Source of the DNA: Marsupella aquatica
Lineage: Eukaryota > Marchantiophyta
Direction: 5' to 3'
DNA length: 64,000 bases
Assembly: GCA_973895155.1 (NCBI GenBank)
Contig: OZ316891.1
Span: forward strand, 682,001-746,000
The notes beneath the pieces are model-generated. The model ran no database searches, was not told where the DNA came from, and saw only the letters and a program-made list of their open reading frames with translations. The position numbers and the translations under genes were made by a program. Numbering within the stretch: position 1 is the stretch's first letter; every line of letters starts with the position of its first letter. This document shows positions 24,401 through 35,531 of the stretch, piece by piece.

Positions 24401-27400
24401 ATACTCATTAATATGCAACTAAATATCCAATTAACCATTTGACAATGAAGTCAAATTAAGATAAAGGACTATTTCTCAACAAATAAGTACATATGAGGAC
24501 ACTATACTTACATGCTTAGCCAATCCATGTGATCTTTCCTCCCATGGTTGTTTCTTGGTATCTGCATGCAGGAGTCTGACAAATGATTTGATTGGAGCGA
24601 GTTGCAAGCTTCTTGCTTGGAAAGAGTCATTTTTGATTGGGAACATTTCAATCCCTAATGTCTTTGCTGCTTGGTCACGCCATTGGTCTTGCCCGTAGAG
24701 AAGTAGCAATTCCATAAGAATGTCCTCCTCTGTTCGCGATTCCAAAAACTTATCTCCCATTGATTTCACTTCTTCTCCCTGGACTGTTTCAATAAATGTT
24801 TGTCGCATAGCATGTAATGACCAAGTCTTGTTTGCAGGGAGAGTACTCCGTGCAACATCATTGCTCTCAACTTGGATGAAATTGTTGTACTGCAAGTGCA
24901 TGGAGCACCATGAAAACTTGGCCAAACTACCATAGACTCTTTTAAAAAAGAGTTTGATTACCACTTCAGGAACTGGAACTATTTGGCTGTCAAAGATTGA
25001 GGCCACCAACAGAAGAGTTCGAGCAGGCTTCTCGAGAGAACCCAAGGCCATTTCCATACAAGTTATCATAGTTTTGGGGTATGCGTGATTAAATAAAACA
25101 ACAGAGGAGTTCGCATCCTTAGCTTGGATTAGATCTTCAAAATATTTGATGATGTTTTTCCATTCCTCCAATTCATCAATGTGCCCACCTTGAATACCTC
25201 CATGTATAAATGCTGCCATGTTTGCAAGCACCAAAGGGAGGTGATCTGCCTTCTCAACAATTGCATGAATTGCTCCCTGCCCAACACATGCTCAAAGACT
25301 GAGGGTAGATTTTGCATATATTCAGATTGCCTCCATTTAACTCAAACCAACACTCAAACAAAAAGTGTTCATTATTCAATACCACAAGGCAAAATTTGAA
25401 CTTAATATGAACAAGGATCTTACCTGCAATTGCTCGGTTATGTCTTTGGGTCCCCCGTATACATGATTTGTGAGAATTTGGTATGCCTCTTCTGAAGTTG
25501 GACGATTCAACGGGATCTGCAAACATCTAGCATCACCCCACAATTGTGGTATCTGGGTAGTGACTAGATATTTTAGCCATTGCCCCGGAAACAAAAGCGT
25601 CTCTATGATAGCGGGTTCACAAACATCATCTAGTACAATCAGAACCTTTTGAGTTGAAAGCCTTCTTGTGAGCTCATTGGAAAGGAAAGACTCAGTTATC
25701 ACGGCTTGTTGCACGCCAACATTGTTGGAACTTGCATAGCCATGCATTACTTCCATCGATGGGAGAAGCTCATAGCCAAAAGTTTCCCAGAGTTTGAGTA
25801 GGAGGTCTTTGGTAGCTGCGTTTGGACCGCATGGCAAGAAGACTACCCCATCTATAAACTTACTAGAAGCCAAATCTTTGCTAGCAAGATCGTCGATTTG
25901 AACACGTTTTGGTGATTGAGTCAGAATGGAGGCATTTTGGTAATACAAAGCCAAATATTTTGCCATGCTTGTTTTTCCTTGTCCTGGTCCTCCACAGAGT
26001 GTGACCACAGGGCCTGTAGTTTTACTCTCCAGAGCTTCTTGAACTTTAAGCATGGTTGTCTTGAATACCACATATTTGGGGTCTCTTAGGAATGGCAACA
26101 GCGGGACTCGTGCTACCTTGCTGGTAGTGGCATTCTGATGATCCTCCTGAGTTTTCACACGACAAAATATATCAGCTACATTTAAGTCCTACATTGACTC
26201 AGGTTTGATGCTAGAAATTACATGAATGAGTTATATTGATGCTAATGATAAGAATCAACACATTGCTTCACTATAATTGTCCAATCACCCCACCTTCAAG
26301 TCATTGGTAATCCGGTGGATAAATTTCTGAAGTTTGGAGAAGTTGCTTAAGATTTTGCTTCTTGGTCTGCAGATTGAAAAGTGATCTGCTCCCTTCACAA
26401 GATTGAAATTCCCAGCTATCCTTGCAGACGCCTCTGGTACAACGACGTCCACAAATGGTCCCTGCCCCACAGTAACCGTACAGAGTCATTAAGTTCATGC
26501 AGATGTGCCAATCTCCTTTCCAGAAAAAGTCTCTAGGAGAGTAGACTTCTTTTAAAGAACACTTTGATACAAAACAGGTCAACACTACTGAGTCCAGTAA
26601 ATATTGTACCGTAATTTATTATCAGGGTAAGCTCAAACAATTCAATCATCTAAATACCGGACTGAAACAAAAGATCACATGAATTCCCGACTGAAAACAA
26701 ATAGATTGCAATGTTCACAAAATTGACTAACGTGGCATGGGTTTGTTCATTTGCACTAATGAATTTCTAGTTGTTAGATAGTTCACATGTGAACTCTAAC
26801 CAAGATAAAATTTGTAGACTCACAGTTCGAATTCTTCCAGATACGAGTTACAACACAGGCATACACAATATTGCATTGATTGTGAAACGCATAGCTCATT
26901 TCAAATAATTTCTTACCAATTTCGTAGGGAGAGTTTCACCAAGTCCTGCGAACAACCAGTTGTAATGTAGTTTGGATATATCGTCGAATGTACAATTCAG
27001 TCTTTCTGTGTCCTTACTGAGCGTTGTAAAGTATATCAAGATAGAGCTTCCAAAGTGATCTTTCAATCTGTTTACGATGGGGATTCCATGATGTGGCGTT
27101 GAATAATAAAATACCCCCTTGATGCTGTTCAGAAATGACCTCAACTTGGTCGCCCGAGGCTCTGAGCTCCTATGGAGCATATCATGTGCTTGGTTACACA
27201 ACTGCTTGAGAATCAATCCGCCAACGGAGTGACCAACCAATATAACAGGACAAGAAGACCCAATATTCTCCAGTAAGAGATCAGACACCAGGTTCTCTCC
27301 TATAATGTACATGTCCACGGTCCCATTCGACCCTTTCTTCAAACCCTCAGTGTAACACACAGATAACACATGAGCCTTGGGAAAGTCTTCAACCAACCAC

Positions 27401-27552
27401 GTTTGTGGCCAGATACAAGAACCATCATGGTTTTCCCAAGTGGAAACATGTGCGCTGGAATAATCTGGCCCGCATTGGAGACCATGAAAAAACAGGATCT
27501 GTACATTGGGAGTGCCTTCTGGCTTGTGGAACAAATACAATGAATCGTTTAC
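21495..27552 (-). CDS. NLR-like protein: alpha/beta-hydrolase, NB-ARC, armadillo-like repeats, TPR tail
   Basis: A probable intracellular immune receptor of the hydrolase-NLR type known from bryophytes, but with armadillo-like repeats where LRRs are usual. Six exons join in phase: 27552-26917, 26461-26294, 26146-25424, 25276-24512, 24377-22135 and 21864-21495, about 1634 aa. Exon 1 of this set holds the hydrolase: ILFFHGLQ, the nucleophile elbow GHSVGG and STPHHG. Exon 2 supplies ADHFSICRP with the likely catalytic His. Exon 3 holds NB-ARC with P-loop GGPGQGKTS, kinase-2 VLIVLDDV and RNBS-B-like YLVTTQ. Exon 4 has HLPLVLA (GLPL) and SLHAMRQTF where MHD is expected. Exon 5 carries 14 repeats of 43 residues. 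The last exon, about 122 aa, looks like TPRs (CGDFDGALTDINKFIEL, GDLHGALADLNESL). A 5' extension is annotated separately. Confidence 0.85.
22233..24038 (-). repeat. Coding tandem array: 14 units of 129 bp (43 residues)
   Basis: The units encode AALALGNLALDVET then RIKIIQFPNVIGRLVALLAE then DVGEDVQRY with little change. Thirteen are nearly identical; the last (22233-22361) and the preceding partial unit are diverged. Variation concentrates at a few positions: N/H at 7, T/I at 14, R/G at 15, V/A at 24 and 29, H/D/R/K at 39, and RS/RY/ES at 42-43. From unit 4 to unit 9, QRY and QES units alternate, giving a 258-bp higher-order period. ARM/HEAT repeats are normally about 42 residues and poorly conserved, so this homogeneity points to recent expansion or gene conversion. 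Confidence 0.9.
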
Positions 27553-27829
27553 CTGACAGAACCAAATATCAAAAGAAATAGAGACCATTAGAATCCAGTT
27601 TGTCATCCGCCATGCAAACACGTGCAACGCTAGCGCAAAGGTTCTGGGTATGAGTCACCAACTATCGCAGGAATAAGAGTTTTCTGGGACATCAATCAAT
27701 CTACATCACAGTGCAATCCAAATGGTATACCAGATCTGTGCTCTTGGAGCCATTCAAATAAGAGACTAAATAAGCCATTCAAAATTTGACCAAAATGCCG
27801 AAATGAAGGGGTTGAGATTAGTATTACAG

Positions 27830-28517
27830 TACTTGAAGCACATTTCTTTGGATTTCGGAAGATCCAGAAGCTTGAGGAGACCTGGGAGAGGAGGCTCCAC
27901 AACCAGTAAGGCAATCGACAGCATTCTCCAAAACGTCCTGTTTTCTTTTGCGTGAGGCAAAGGAAAACATTCTCTTTCGCAAGATATTCCAAAATCGCCG
28001 TTGGGGTCAATGAATGACACTCTGCAAAAACATTGGATAGGAAATATCGAACCAGGTTTCGAACAGCCAGCTCATTTGTTAAACTGACAACAAAGGGAAA
28101 GATTTGCTGGACGACTATGACATCTCAAAGACCCAGTGAAACACGAAGAATTCGCACAGGGTTCAAGACTGGAATCAAGTAAAATTTACAAAAGCTTGCT
28201 ACCATTGTGCCAGTAAGGCGAAGTAAGGTCACGTCAGTGTGAGCATCAGCGGGCAGGATGATAGTTTTGGAAGAGTCTACTACCTCCTCACCTTCGAAGC
28301 TGTCCTTCACAGTAGTTTTCTGGGGACGTATACTAGTAGTTGTTGATCTGGAGGCATTCCGGGGGGGACCTACAGGATGCCTAGGTCCCAGCTTGGATCG
28401 CGATTGTGTTGGTTCTAACCTTCTCACATCTAGCTGGAATGCTCGCAAAATCCGTGACGACGTCAAGATCAGGAAAGCAACGCACCTGATGGTCCTTTCC
28501 GTTGGCTCCGTCGACAT
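27830..28517 (-). CDS. Probable 5' exons of the hydrolase-NLR gene
   Basis: An ATG at 28517 opens a frame of 105 codons starting MSTEPTERTIRCVAFL and running to an ATG/GTAGCA donor at 28203. It is Arg/Ser/Thr-rich and its end reads DVTLLRLTGTM. A second candidate exon, about 28016-27835, contains SFIDPNGDFG and LVVEPPLPGLLKLLDLP. Both lie just upstream of the hydrolase exon on the same strand and look coding. With the obvious GT-AG sites the phases do not agree, either between these exons or with the hydrolase exon at 27552. Either an exon is missing from my model or the N-terminus is damaged. The ATG exon is also present in the second block copy (35955 down to 35641). Confidence 0.4.
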
Positions 28518-28708
28518 CGACGATTTGGCAGGCCCGTTTCAAAACTTTCTACACCAGCAGTCTCAGATCCAGAAGTCTCACAGCGAACAAGAAGTACCAG
28601 CCAAGCCAGTTAGCTCATCTGGGCACAACTCGATCTAGTGGAGACACGAACATTGCACGCACCTCAAAACGCGCGCTTCACATCTGGACATCAAGCAATT
28701 GTAAAGTT

Positions 28709-29305
28709 TTAAAGCACGGTCCAGATAACCCTGCCAACTTTGGTGATAGAGAACAGAGACATAGGGTTCAGCGGTGACAGAATGCCTAGAAAATTTGTGA
28801 GTACAGGACTGCAAAAAGCGAAGAACCGGGAAACTCCACGTACCCAAACATACCACCTATAGACATGTGCACCCATCTGGTGATACGACGAGAATGTACG
28901 CAAAACAAAACGAGAAGTCCAGATGAGTGAAGTGAGCCACCAAACCGGCTCTTGTGTACGGCCGGCCGAGATTTGAGATTGGCAGGTTCTGTGCTGGATC
29001 ATGGAATAGCCTCCCTTCAGAGGTTTGCAGACGAGCAGCCGATGAGGAAGAACATGGAAAGAGAGTGTTTCAGGCGAGGCGTTGACCCCAGCGGCGATGA
29101 GCACAGGTTCGTAGGACTTGAGTGAGGAGGACCTCCAAAACCTGACGGTCTTCAGATAGCATTTGTTCTGGTCAAAAAGAGATGATAGTTGTATGACTAG
29201 CGGCCCGGCCGTTTGAGAAGAATTCCACGTCCTGCACTGCAAACACAAACAGCGGTTTCCATGTGCGACTCTGGAGTTTTCTAAGAAAGAGATTAACAAT
29301 TTCAA
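28709..29305 (-). CDS. Unassigned 198-aa open frame (also in copy 2 at 36146-36742)
   Basis: A frame of 198 codons with ATG, containing YEPVLIAAGVNASPETL and SFHVLPHRLLVCKPLKGG. I recognise no family. It lies just upstream of the NLR 5' exon, on the same strand. It may be a chance frame, an upstream exon or an unknown gene. Its identical copy does not count as conservation, because the whole block is duplicated. Confidence 0.2.
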   Translation of the reverse strand: MKLLISFLENSRVAHGNRCLCLQCRTWNSSQTAGPLVIQLSSLFDQNKCYLKTVRFWRSSSLKSYEPVLIAAGVNASPETLSFHVLPHRLLVCKPLKGGYSMIQHRTCQSQISAGRTQEPVWWLTSLIWTSRFVLRTFSSYHQMGAHVYRWYVWVRGVSRFFAFCSPVLTNFLGILSPLNPMSLFSITKVGRVIWTVL

Positions 29306-30128
29306 ACTATAGGAGGAGTACGAGTAAGCCCAAAGTGCCGCACCTGATACTTGCTCGAGTCAGCTCGGTGGAGATTGAAGGTCAATTAATCTGGTCCAAA
29401 CTCTCCATATCAGCAAGTCCATTTGAAAAGCTATCGAGCAGTGGTTGAGTGGCAGAGACTCCAATCTCGTCCGTCACATAATCTGGAGGTCGCTCTAACG
29501 GAGGCCACCAGCCCACCGCACCCGAACACAGGTGGAAGTCTAAAGTAGCAATTGTCGATCTTGAGACTACATCCGAACCTCTATGATGCACCAAGAGCCA
29601 GTTTTGCGAAAGAAGTCTGTCTCCGATGTGCTAGATACGTGAAAGGGAACTTCCGCGTCGAATAGCTTGGAAGTCGTCTCTCCCACTCTTGGGTACACGT
29701 TTTCACGTGACAGATCCTTCTCAAAAAATATCAGATGATGGGACCCAGGTTGCCTGCTGGCATATATTCTTTTTCCTTGCTGGCATATATTCTTTTTCCT
29801 TGGGAAAAAGTCCTAACGACTGTTGTACATTCGAAGCATGAACAAAAATTAACCCCTTAGAGCACCGTTCTCCAAGATTCCAACGACGCCAATGCATGCT
29901 GCCATGGCCCAGTGAAACCCAGCGGGCGGAGTATCGCTCACGAGTTTTCTTTAGGCGACTTTGAGTGGTTCTCACGCTGTGATTGAGGAAGACTTGATGG
30001 GCCAAATCAATAACCTGACTGGATGGGCCCAAACTTTATTGAGGCATGAGACCTTGTGGACGGACGGTGCTACCAGTGGTGGGCACTGTGTGGTTCCTGA
30101 CATGTACCATCCTCGTAACGAGACAACC

Positions 30129-30190
30129 AGCTGACCAGGGGATCAACCTAGAACCGAGAGGTCAGTCCAACAATAGGTTCCAAAAAAAAA
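30129..30190 (+). repeat. SINE head fragment (relative of the 57.6-kb SINE)
   Basis: The stretch from cagctgaccaggggatcaac through cctagaaccgagaggtc matches the head of the SINE at 57626-57660 with about seven differences in 36 positions. It ends in taggttcc followed by nine A. It looks like a short or truncated SINE. The same sequence lies at 37566-37627 in the second block copy. Confidence 0.45.
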
Positions 30191-31171
30191 GACTAAAATA
30201 AATATAACTGCCGTACTCCTCTCGACATCACGACATCGAAAGCGCATGCAAGAGCATCTGAAGGGTAGGATTGAACCCCTATGCCAGGAGTTTCTTCCAC
30301 ATCCCACGATGGAGATGGTGTCTTTGCTCTCGTAATCAAGAATGGCAGGAAGAGTTGTATTTATGTACCCTCGGGTTCCAATTGAGTGTCGTACCGCGAC
30401 ACCAAATCGATGAGTTGTTTACATGCTATTCCGGTGGTCTCCTGGCGATGAAGAAGACCCGTACTACTGTCGTCATCATCTCTTTGACAATGAGCCCGAT
30501 AATCATGTGTACCAAATATAACAGCTTCCCATTGAGGTTATAAAGAAAGAATGCGTGCTAACGATGCCTTTCTATGGGCCCGCCGGCAAGCAGGAGATCC
30601 TTGTTGGGAGTATGGTTCGTGGACCAAGAATACCCTCGCGCTTAAAGTCGAGTTAAAATCCCACATCACTTAGAGCCACTCTGGCTGTTGGTTGAATTTT
30701 ACTGCTTTGCTCAAACAACATCATTCTTTTTCAAAGATGGAATTCTAAATTCATCGATTCAGGGGCAGATTGTTTCCGAGTCCGTTCGTTCTCGAACCTT
30801 GTGGTTGTACATCTGGCTACTTTCCATTGACATGGAATCTGGGCTTCATTTCACAAAATGTTTTGGATCCCGGAGAGTCATTACATTGGAACAGTAGTCA
30901 ATTAGACGAGTTTCGACAATTTCTGAGTGATACAGATGATCGATGTGCTGAATTTCTTGATCCTGTATATGTGATCTCTTCTATTGCGTGTGACATGTTT
31001 AAAACGTAGCTTCCAGTAATTGAATTTGCGCTCTGCTGATAACGACGGCACCTGACAAAATTGGACATTTAATGAAACCGTTGTGCAGAAGCCGGGAGGG
31101 GTCATCCAACTCGAATCCCAATTCGCCCATTTTATGCGCTATATATTGGGCGGTGGCTACAGCTTTCGGTT

Positions 31172-31393
31172 GTGTCGGAAGTTCAAGACGCAGAAGTGAT
31201 GGGCAGGCTGCAGGCAGGCAATACAGTAGCAGAGCTCGTAGCAGAGGGGACCAATCCGGAGCTGGAGTTGGAATGGTTTCCGGCAGTCTACGCAGAATTA
31301 AGAAGTGAACGATTGAATTCGGTGATTTCAGAAGTGTCCCCAACCGGACAAGGGACAGGACGTACTGCAAAGCTAGAAAGGTTGCTAAAATGA
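31172..31393 (+). CDS. Unassigned short open frame (copy at 38609-38830)
   Basis: A frame with a coding-like composition, including AGNTVAELVAEGTNPELEL and WFPAVYAELRSERL, ending LERLLK and a stop. It has no ATG at its start, so it would have to be an exon or a fragment. Family not recognised. Confidence 0.2.
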   Translation: MSEVQDAEVMGRLQAGNTVAELVAEGTNPELELEWFPAVYAELRSERLNSVISEVSPTGQGTGRTAKLERLLK

Positions 31394-32245
31394 AGACAAA
31401 TCAACAAAATTGACCTTTGATCAACCTTGATCAGTACCTACATGAGTTTCTCTTTCATCACATCAGTCGACGTCATACTTTACTACTGAGATGCAATGCA
31501 ATCCGACATTGAAGAGGCCTTTCAGCTCCTCACTTTGAGAAGCATTTCCAGCTGTTCACCAAATCTGTGTTTGCAGGTCAAAATCTTACTACTTCGGATT
31601 CTGTTTGAATCAATGCTTCAACGGCACGTAAAATAACAATTCTGCTATTTACATCCCAAGCTCTTATCAATATTGCTGCGGTCCCACTCTCCTCTCCTCT
31701 CCTCTTCTCGGCTGCCGAAATTATCAACAAGACTCTTCGCGTTCTCCATTGGCTGGGTATCTGCTATAACATCGTAGACAAAACCGGATCATTTCCTACA
31801 GATGCAAATCCAACAATTAGAAGTTGTCTGTCTCCCTTTACAGTAGGTACCCATGTCTCAAAGGCAAGGACGTCTTGAACCCATGTTCTTAGGACTACAG
31901 AGTGAGATTATTATTTCACTTACATTTCATTCCATTCTTCTATGAACCTTGAACAATCAGTGTTGACCTTTGGAATCGTATAGCAATGATTTCTTTCGGT
32001 TTCGAGAAGATTTGCTTGATTCGTCGTGCACGGTGCCCATTTCGCCATTGTATCTCGAGCAACACAAGTAATCTGAACGTGAACAAATAATATAAATTTC
32101 AATCATTAAAATTGTTGACCTTCACTTTAACCACCACTGGCCCTGTACACTTTTACACTCCCCATCTCTACTATGCTATCTTACTCCCACAATTTCAGGA
32201 AAATACCCAATAATGGTGAATCCCCAGGTTGTATTTGGGTCTTCT

Positions 32246-32445
32246 GATGGATAGTGGCGAGTTAAGTGCCACTAGCCAAGACAAAAATGTGGTTACACAG
32301 ATTTCACCATTATTAGTACTTTTTTTCAAAATTGTGGAGTAAAGTTGATGGATAGTGGAGAGTTAAGCGCCACTAGCCAAGACAAAAATGTGGTTACACA
32401 GATTTCACCATTATTAGTATTTTTTTCAAAATTGTGGAGTAAAGT
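32246..32445. repeat. 101-bp tandem duplication (copy at 39683-39882)
   Basis: Two units start at 32246 and 32347, each beginning gatggatagtgg and ending in gtggagtaaagt. They differ at a few positions (gtggcgagtt/gtggagagtt, an 8- versus 7-T run). Noncoding. Confidence 0.8.
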
Positions 32446-32991
32446 CTCACGGTAGAAGAAAGTGATGTGAAAAAGTGAGAAATTTTGAACATTCCTTTTA
32501 TATGGCCAGTGGTGGTTTAAGTCAAAGCACCCCAAAAGAGTAGTTCTCCTTGACACCCCTAACTAGATTTCTTGGTGAATTGGGAATTTCTTGGCTACAC
32601 TGATTCTGGTGTTATCGTGCTAAGTCTGCCTAGAACAGCAGAAATTGCCACGATTGCAAATAGACTGTTGATTTTGTTCTCATGTTGTCCACTTGACTTC
32701 AGTTTGAGAGTATTTCAATAAAATGGAAATCTGACTTGTCGGGAACTTACAAAACAACCCATTGCTTAACTTCTAGGCTCTTTACAGAGAACAAATAAGA
32801 GCTATCCCACTCGTCATGTGATTCACTACTACTTGCTAATTGTGTAAGTAGCATGTTGAATGGTGGACCGGCTCATTGGTGGCCAAATGCGTCAGCATAT
32901 GCACAAGGTGCTGCTATAGTCTTTCTATGGTCTTCTGTCATTTCAGTTTGTGCCTCTCCCATCCAGGTGTCTAACAATGGGTCCCCTCTGG

Positions 32992-33030
32992 TAATAACAC
33001 ATTTTAATCACACATCAAAATGTGTTATTA
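32992..33030. repeat. Perfect 14-bp-arm hairpin (copy at 40429-40467)
   Basis: The arms taataacacatttt and aaaatgtgttatta are exact complements separated by 11 nt. It could be a small foldback relic. No coding context. Confidence 0.7.
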
Positions 33031-33448
33031 TACTGTGTGTACTCATTGATTTAAAGAAAACAATAATATTTCTCATGGTATGGAGGGGTGTCATACACCC
33101 ACTGTATATATCATATTTTGATGTGCAATTACCCAGACCCCAAAGGGTCCATTTTTGCCATCCACAATGTTTGGAGGAGGGTGGGTGGGGAACCTCAACC
33201 CAGGTCCAAACTCACCCGTTTTGGCATATGGGAGGCAAGTTTTTGGCTGGGCGGCTTCATGAGTATATCCTGCTGCCTGCTCTAACCGGTTGCCCCTGGC
33301 CATAGAGGCATAAAATTTATGGGGTGATTGTAACGTGCGAGCAAACAATTAAAAATTTAGTGCCATGCCTAAAAAAACAGCCTCTTTCATATCGAGCAAA
33401 GTTAGTTCCTAGCCAGCCAAAACCTGGTTCATATGATCTAGTTTTGGT

Positions 33449-33532
33449 GATTTTTTGCATATGTATATATTTTTAGTGCTAGCCAAAATTAGTCAAAAAA
33501 ATGCACTAAAAATATATACATATGCAAAAATC
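33449..33532. repeat. AT-rich inverted repeat, 30-bp arms (copy at 40886-40969)
   Basis: The left arm runs from gattttttgcatatg to tttttagtgc. The right arm starts gcactaaaaatatatac and ends gcaaaaatc. The complement is perfect apart from one extra T in the left arm. The 23-nt loop contains ccaaaattag. It resembles a very short MITE; no target duplication was found. Confidence 0.7.
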
Positions 33533-34042
33533 AAATGAAATTAAAAATCATTAATGACTCACTAACAATACTCACCTCACTATCAAAATTGCTGTTTGCT
33601 TGCATCATACAATACCTCAAAGAAGGAGGCAGTCGCCATATGCAGCAGAGCCACTCAATCCAGGACTATCCAAGCACATACTAATTCAGTGAATTTAGTA
33701 CCATAGAGGTAAATTGTTTGCAAATTTCAATTGCAAAAAGTTAAATTTTGTTACTTCCATAATTCATTAATTATATCCTTAACCAGAAATTTTCTCAGTC
33801 TATTTTTTAAGGTATTTTGATTTTAATTGAGAAAATTTTCTCAGTCTAAACAAAATAACAATTCCCAACAAAGAAGTTTTGAGACCAGAACATGTGTTCA
33901 GAGGTAATTTGAACCATGCCCGCAATGAGAACACAGTTTCTTGGGCACTTTGCCTCATATAAAGTTTTGCAGGCTGTCGTGCGAGCTGTCGTGTCTAGAA
34001 TTTCAATTACCTTCCATTTTCCAGAAACGGACCAGATGTTTT

Positions 34043-34142
34043 NNNNNNNNNNNNNNNNNNNNNNNNNNNNNNNNNNNNNNNNNNNNNNNNNNNNNNNNNN
34101 NNNNNNNNNNNNNNNNNNNNNNNNNNNNNNNNNNNNNNNNNN
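34043..34142. other. 100-N assembly gap
   Basis: Exactly 100 N, a conventional placeholder for a gap of unknown length. It separates the end of block copy 1 from a segment of different character. Confidence 1.
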
Positions 34143-35429
34143 AAGAAGAAGCAAGAGATGAAGGAGGAGAGGCAGAATTTGATGAATATACAAAAGGCTG
34201 TTTTGTCCCAGGGACATATCCTGGGACATAATTAAAATAATTATCATCATAATAATTTCCGATTAATGTGAGAACAGAGGGAATGGAACTACACCACACA
34301 CCCACACAGACAAAAAAAAAAAAAAAAAAAAAAATTACAATGCAATACACAAACTACATTTACAAATAAATTCTCATCAGTTGTTTAAATTACCCTTCGC
34401 CTAGGCCTGTTGTTTCATAGTTAAATAGATTACTAATTGAATTAAATAAAATATCTTTATTTGATTGATAACATATTGGCATATCCATGGGATGTGGGGT
34501 AAATTCTTCATTTCCTATACGTGATACAACTTCTCCGACAAATGTAACCTTTACCATGTTGGAAAAATAATATTGATTTGTTGAAATTTTATGTAATTCA
34601 AGGATGATTGATATTGTTTTGAATTTTAATTTATAAAAAATTACTACTTCAGATAATGCACAATGAGTCGAAGAATATAATATAAATTCTGCCACTAAGT
34701 CTGGATTGGATTCTGACACAGAAACAAAACAAAAAGACCACCAAATAAAAACAATGTAAGTGCATAAGTTTGCAATAATTTCTCCCTCTTTCATTCTCTT
34801 GTTCTATGCGTTCAACAATTTCTCTTTTTGGGATTTCTTACCATATTTCTGAAAATAATTTTTTTTAAATGTTTTAATTTATGTAACGCTTTTAATTTTG
34901 AAGCTGCCGATCTATCAGATGCATAATCGAATTTTTGTAATGATAATTCGAATGAAATTAAATTTGGTAAATGTTGTAATGATTCAATTTGACAAACTTG
35001 TAAATCAGGTAAAGCATAAGATAGAGAAGTTAATGAGTAAATTTTTGAGATAAAATCAAACGGATTAAATTTAAATGAATTATGAAGATTTGAATTGGGT
35101 AATTTTAATAATTTAATTTGTAATTTTTCAAATTGTTGAAACAACGGTTCTGTTAATAGTTTTACCGTATCGGGATGGTTGATATGTATATTATAATAAT
35201 CATGATCTGATTGGGTAAGAGATTGAGATTGAGCTTGAGCTTTGGATTGAGATTGAGATTGAGATTGAAATTGAGATTGAGATTGAGATAGGGATTGTGA
35301 ATGAGATTGAGATTGAAATGGAAGGGAAGATGTAGAAGCAACATTGGCTGGAGATAGAACATGGGAATGAGAATGAGAATGAAGCGATGGACTAGGAGGA
35401 TATTTATAATGAATGGTATAATATATCTT

Positions 35430-35470
<41 letters not shown>

Positions 35471-35531
35471 CAGTAGCAGAATGATTGGATAATTCAGATA
35501 TAGGAAGTGAAGAATGAGTAGAAGAATGAGT
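34143..35531. other. Foreign-looking AT-rich segment between gap and block copy 2
   Basis: This 1389-bp segment differs from both sides. It is strongly AT-rich, carries an A run near 34312-34334, an ATT trinucleotide tract near 35433-35470 and a gattga hexamer-type array near 35217-35320. Its coding is Asn-, Gln-, Ser- and His-rich. It begins at the N gap and stops exactly where homology to block copy 1 begins. This fits a chimeric contig end carrying DNA of another eukaryote, such as a fungus or amoeba. Confidence 0.7.
34842..35531 (-). CDS. Partial low-complexity protein of foreign type
   Basis: One frame stays open from the segment edge at 35531 down to 34842. It encodes, in order, a Ser/His/Thr stretch, about 12 Asn, a His-Ser run, a long Gln-Ser tract and then an ordered region with SLTSLSYALPDLQVCQIES and LQHLPNLISFELSLQKF, reminiscent of leucine-rich repeats. 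It may end at a stop at 34812 or at a donor (ATG/GTAAGA) at 34842. A second open stretch at 34390-34722 may be a following exon, but no acceptor joins it in phase. Asn and Gln-Ser homopolymers like these are common in slime moulds and some fungi and unlike the other genes in this window. Confidence 0.45.

Larger units (their letters stand above)
28094..34042. repeat. 5.95-kb block, copy 1 (ends at the assembly gap)
   Basis: This block recurs at 35532-41479 in the same orientation. I saw one difference, an extra t in the run near 28709 that shifts the offset from 7438 to 7437. It contains the ATG exon of the NLR gene, several unassigned ORFs, short hairpins and SINE-like fragments. The right end coincides exactly with the gap. 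Confidence 0.9.
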
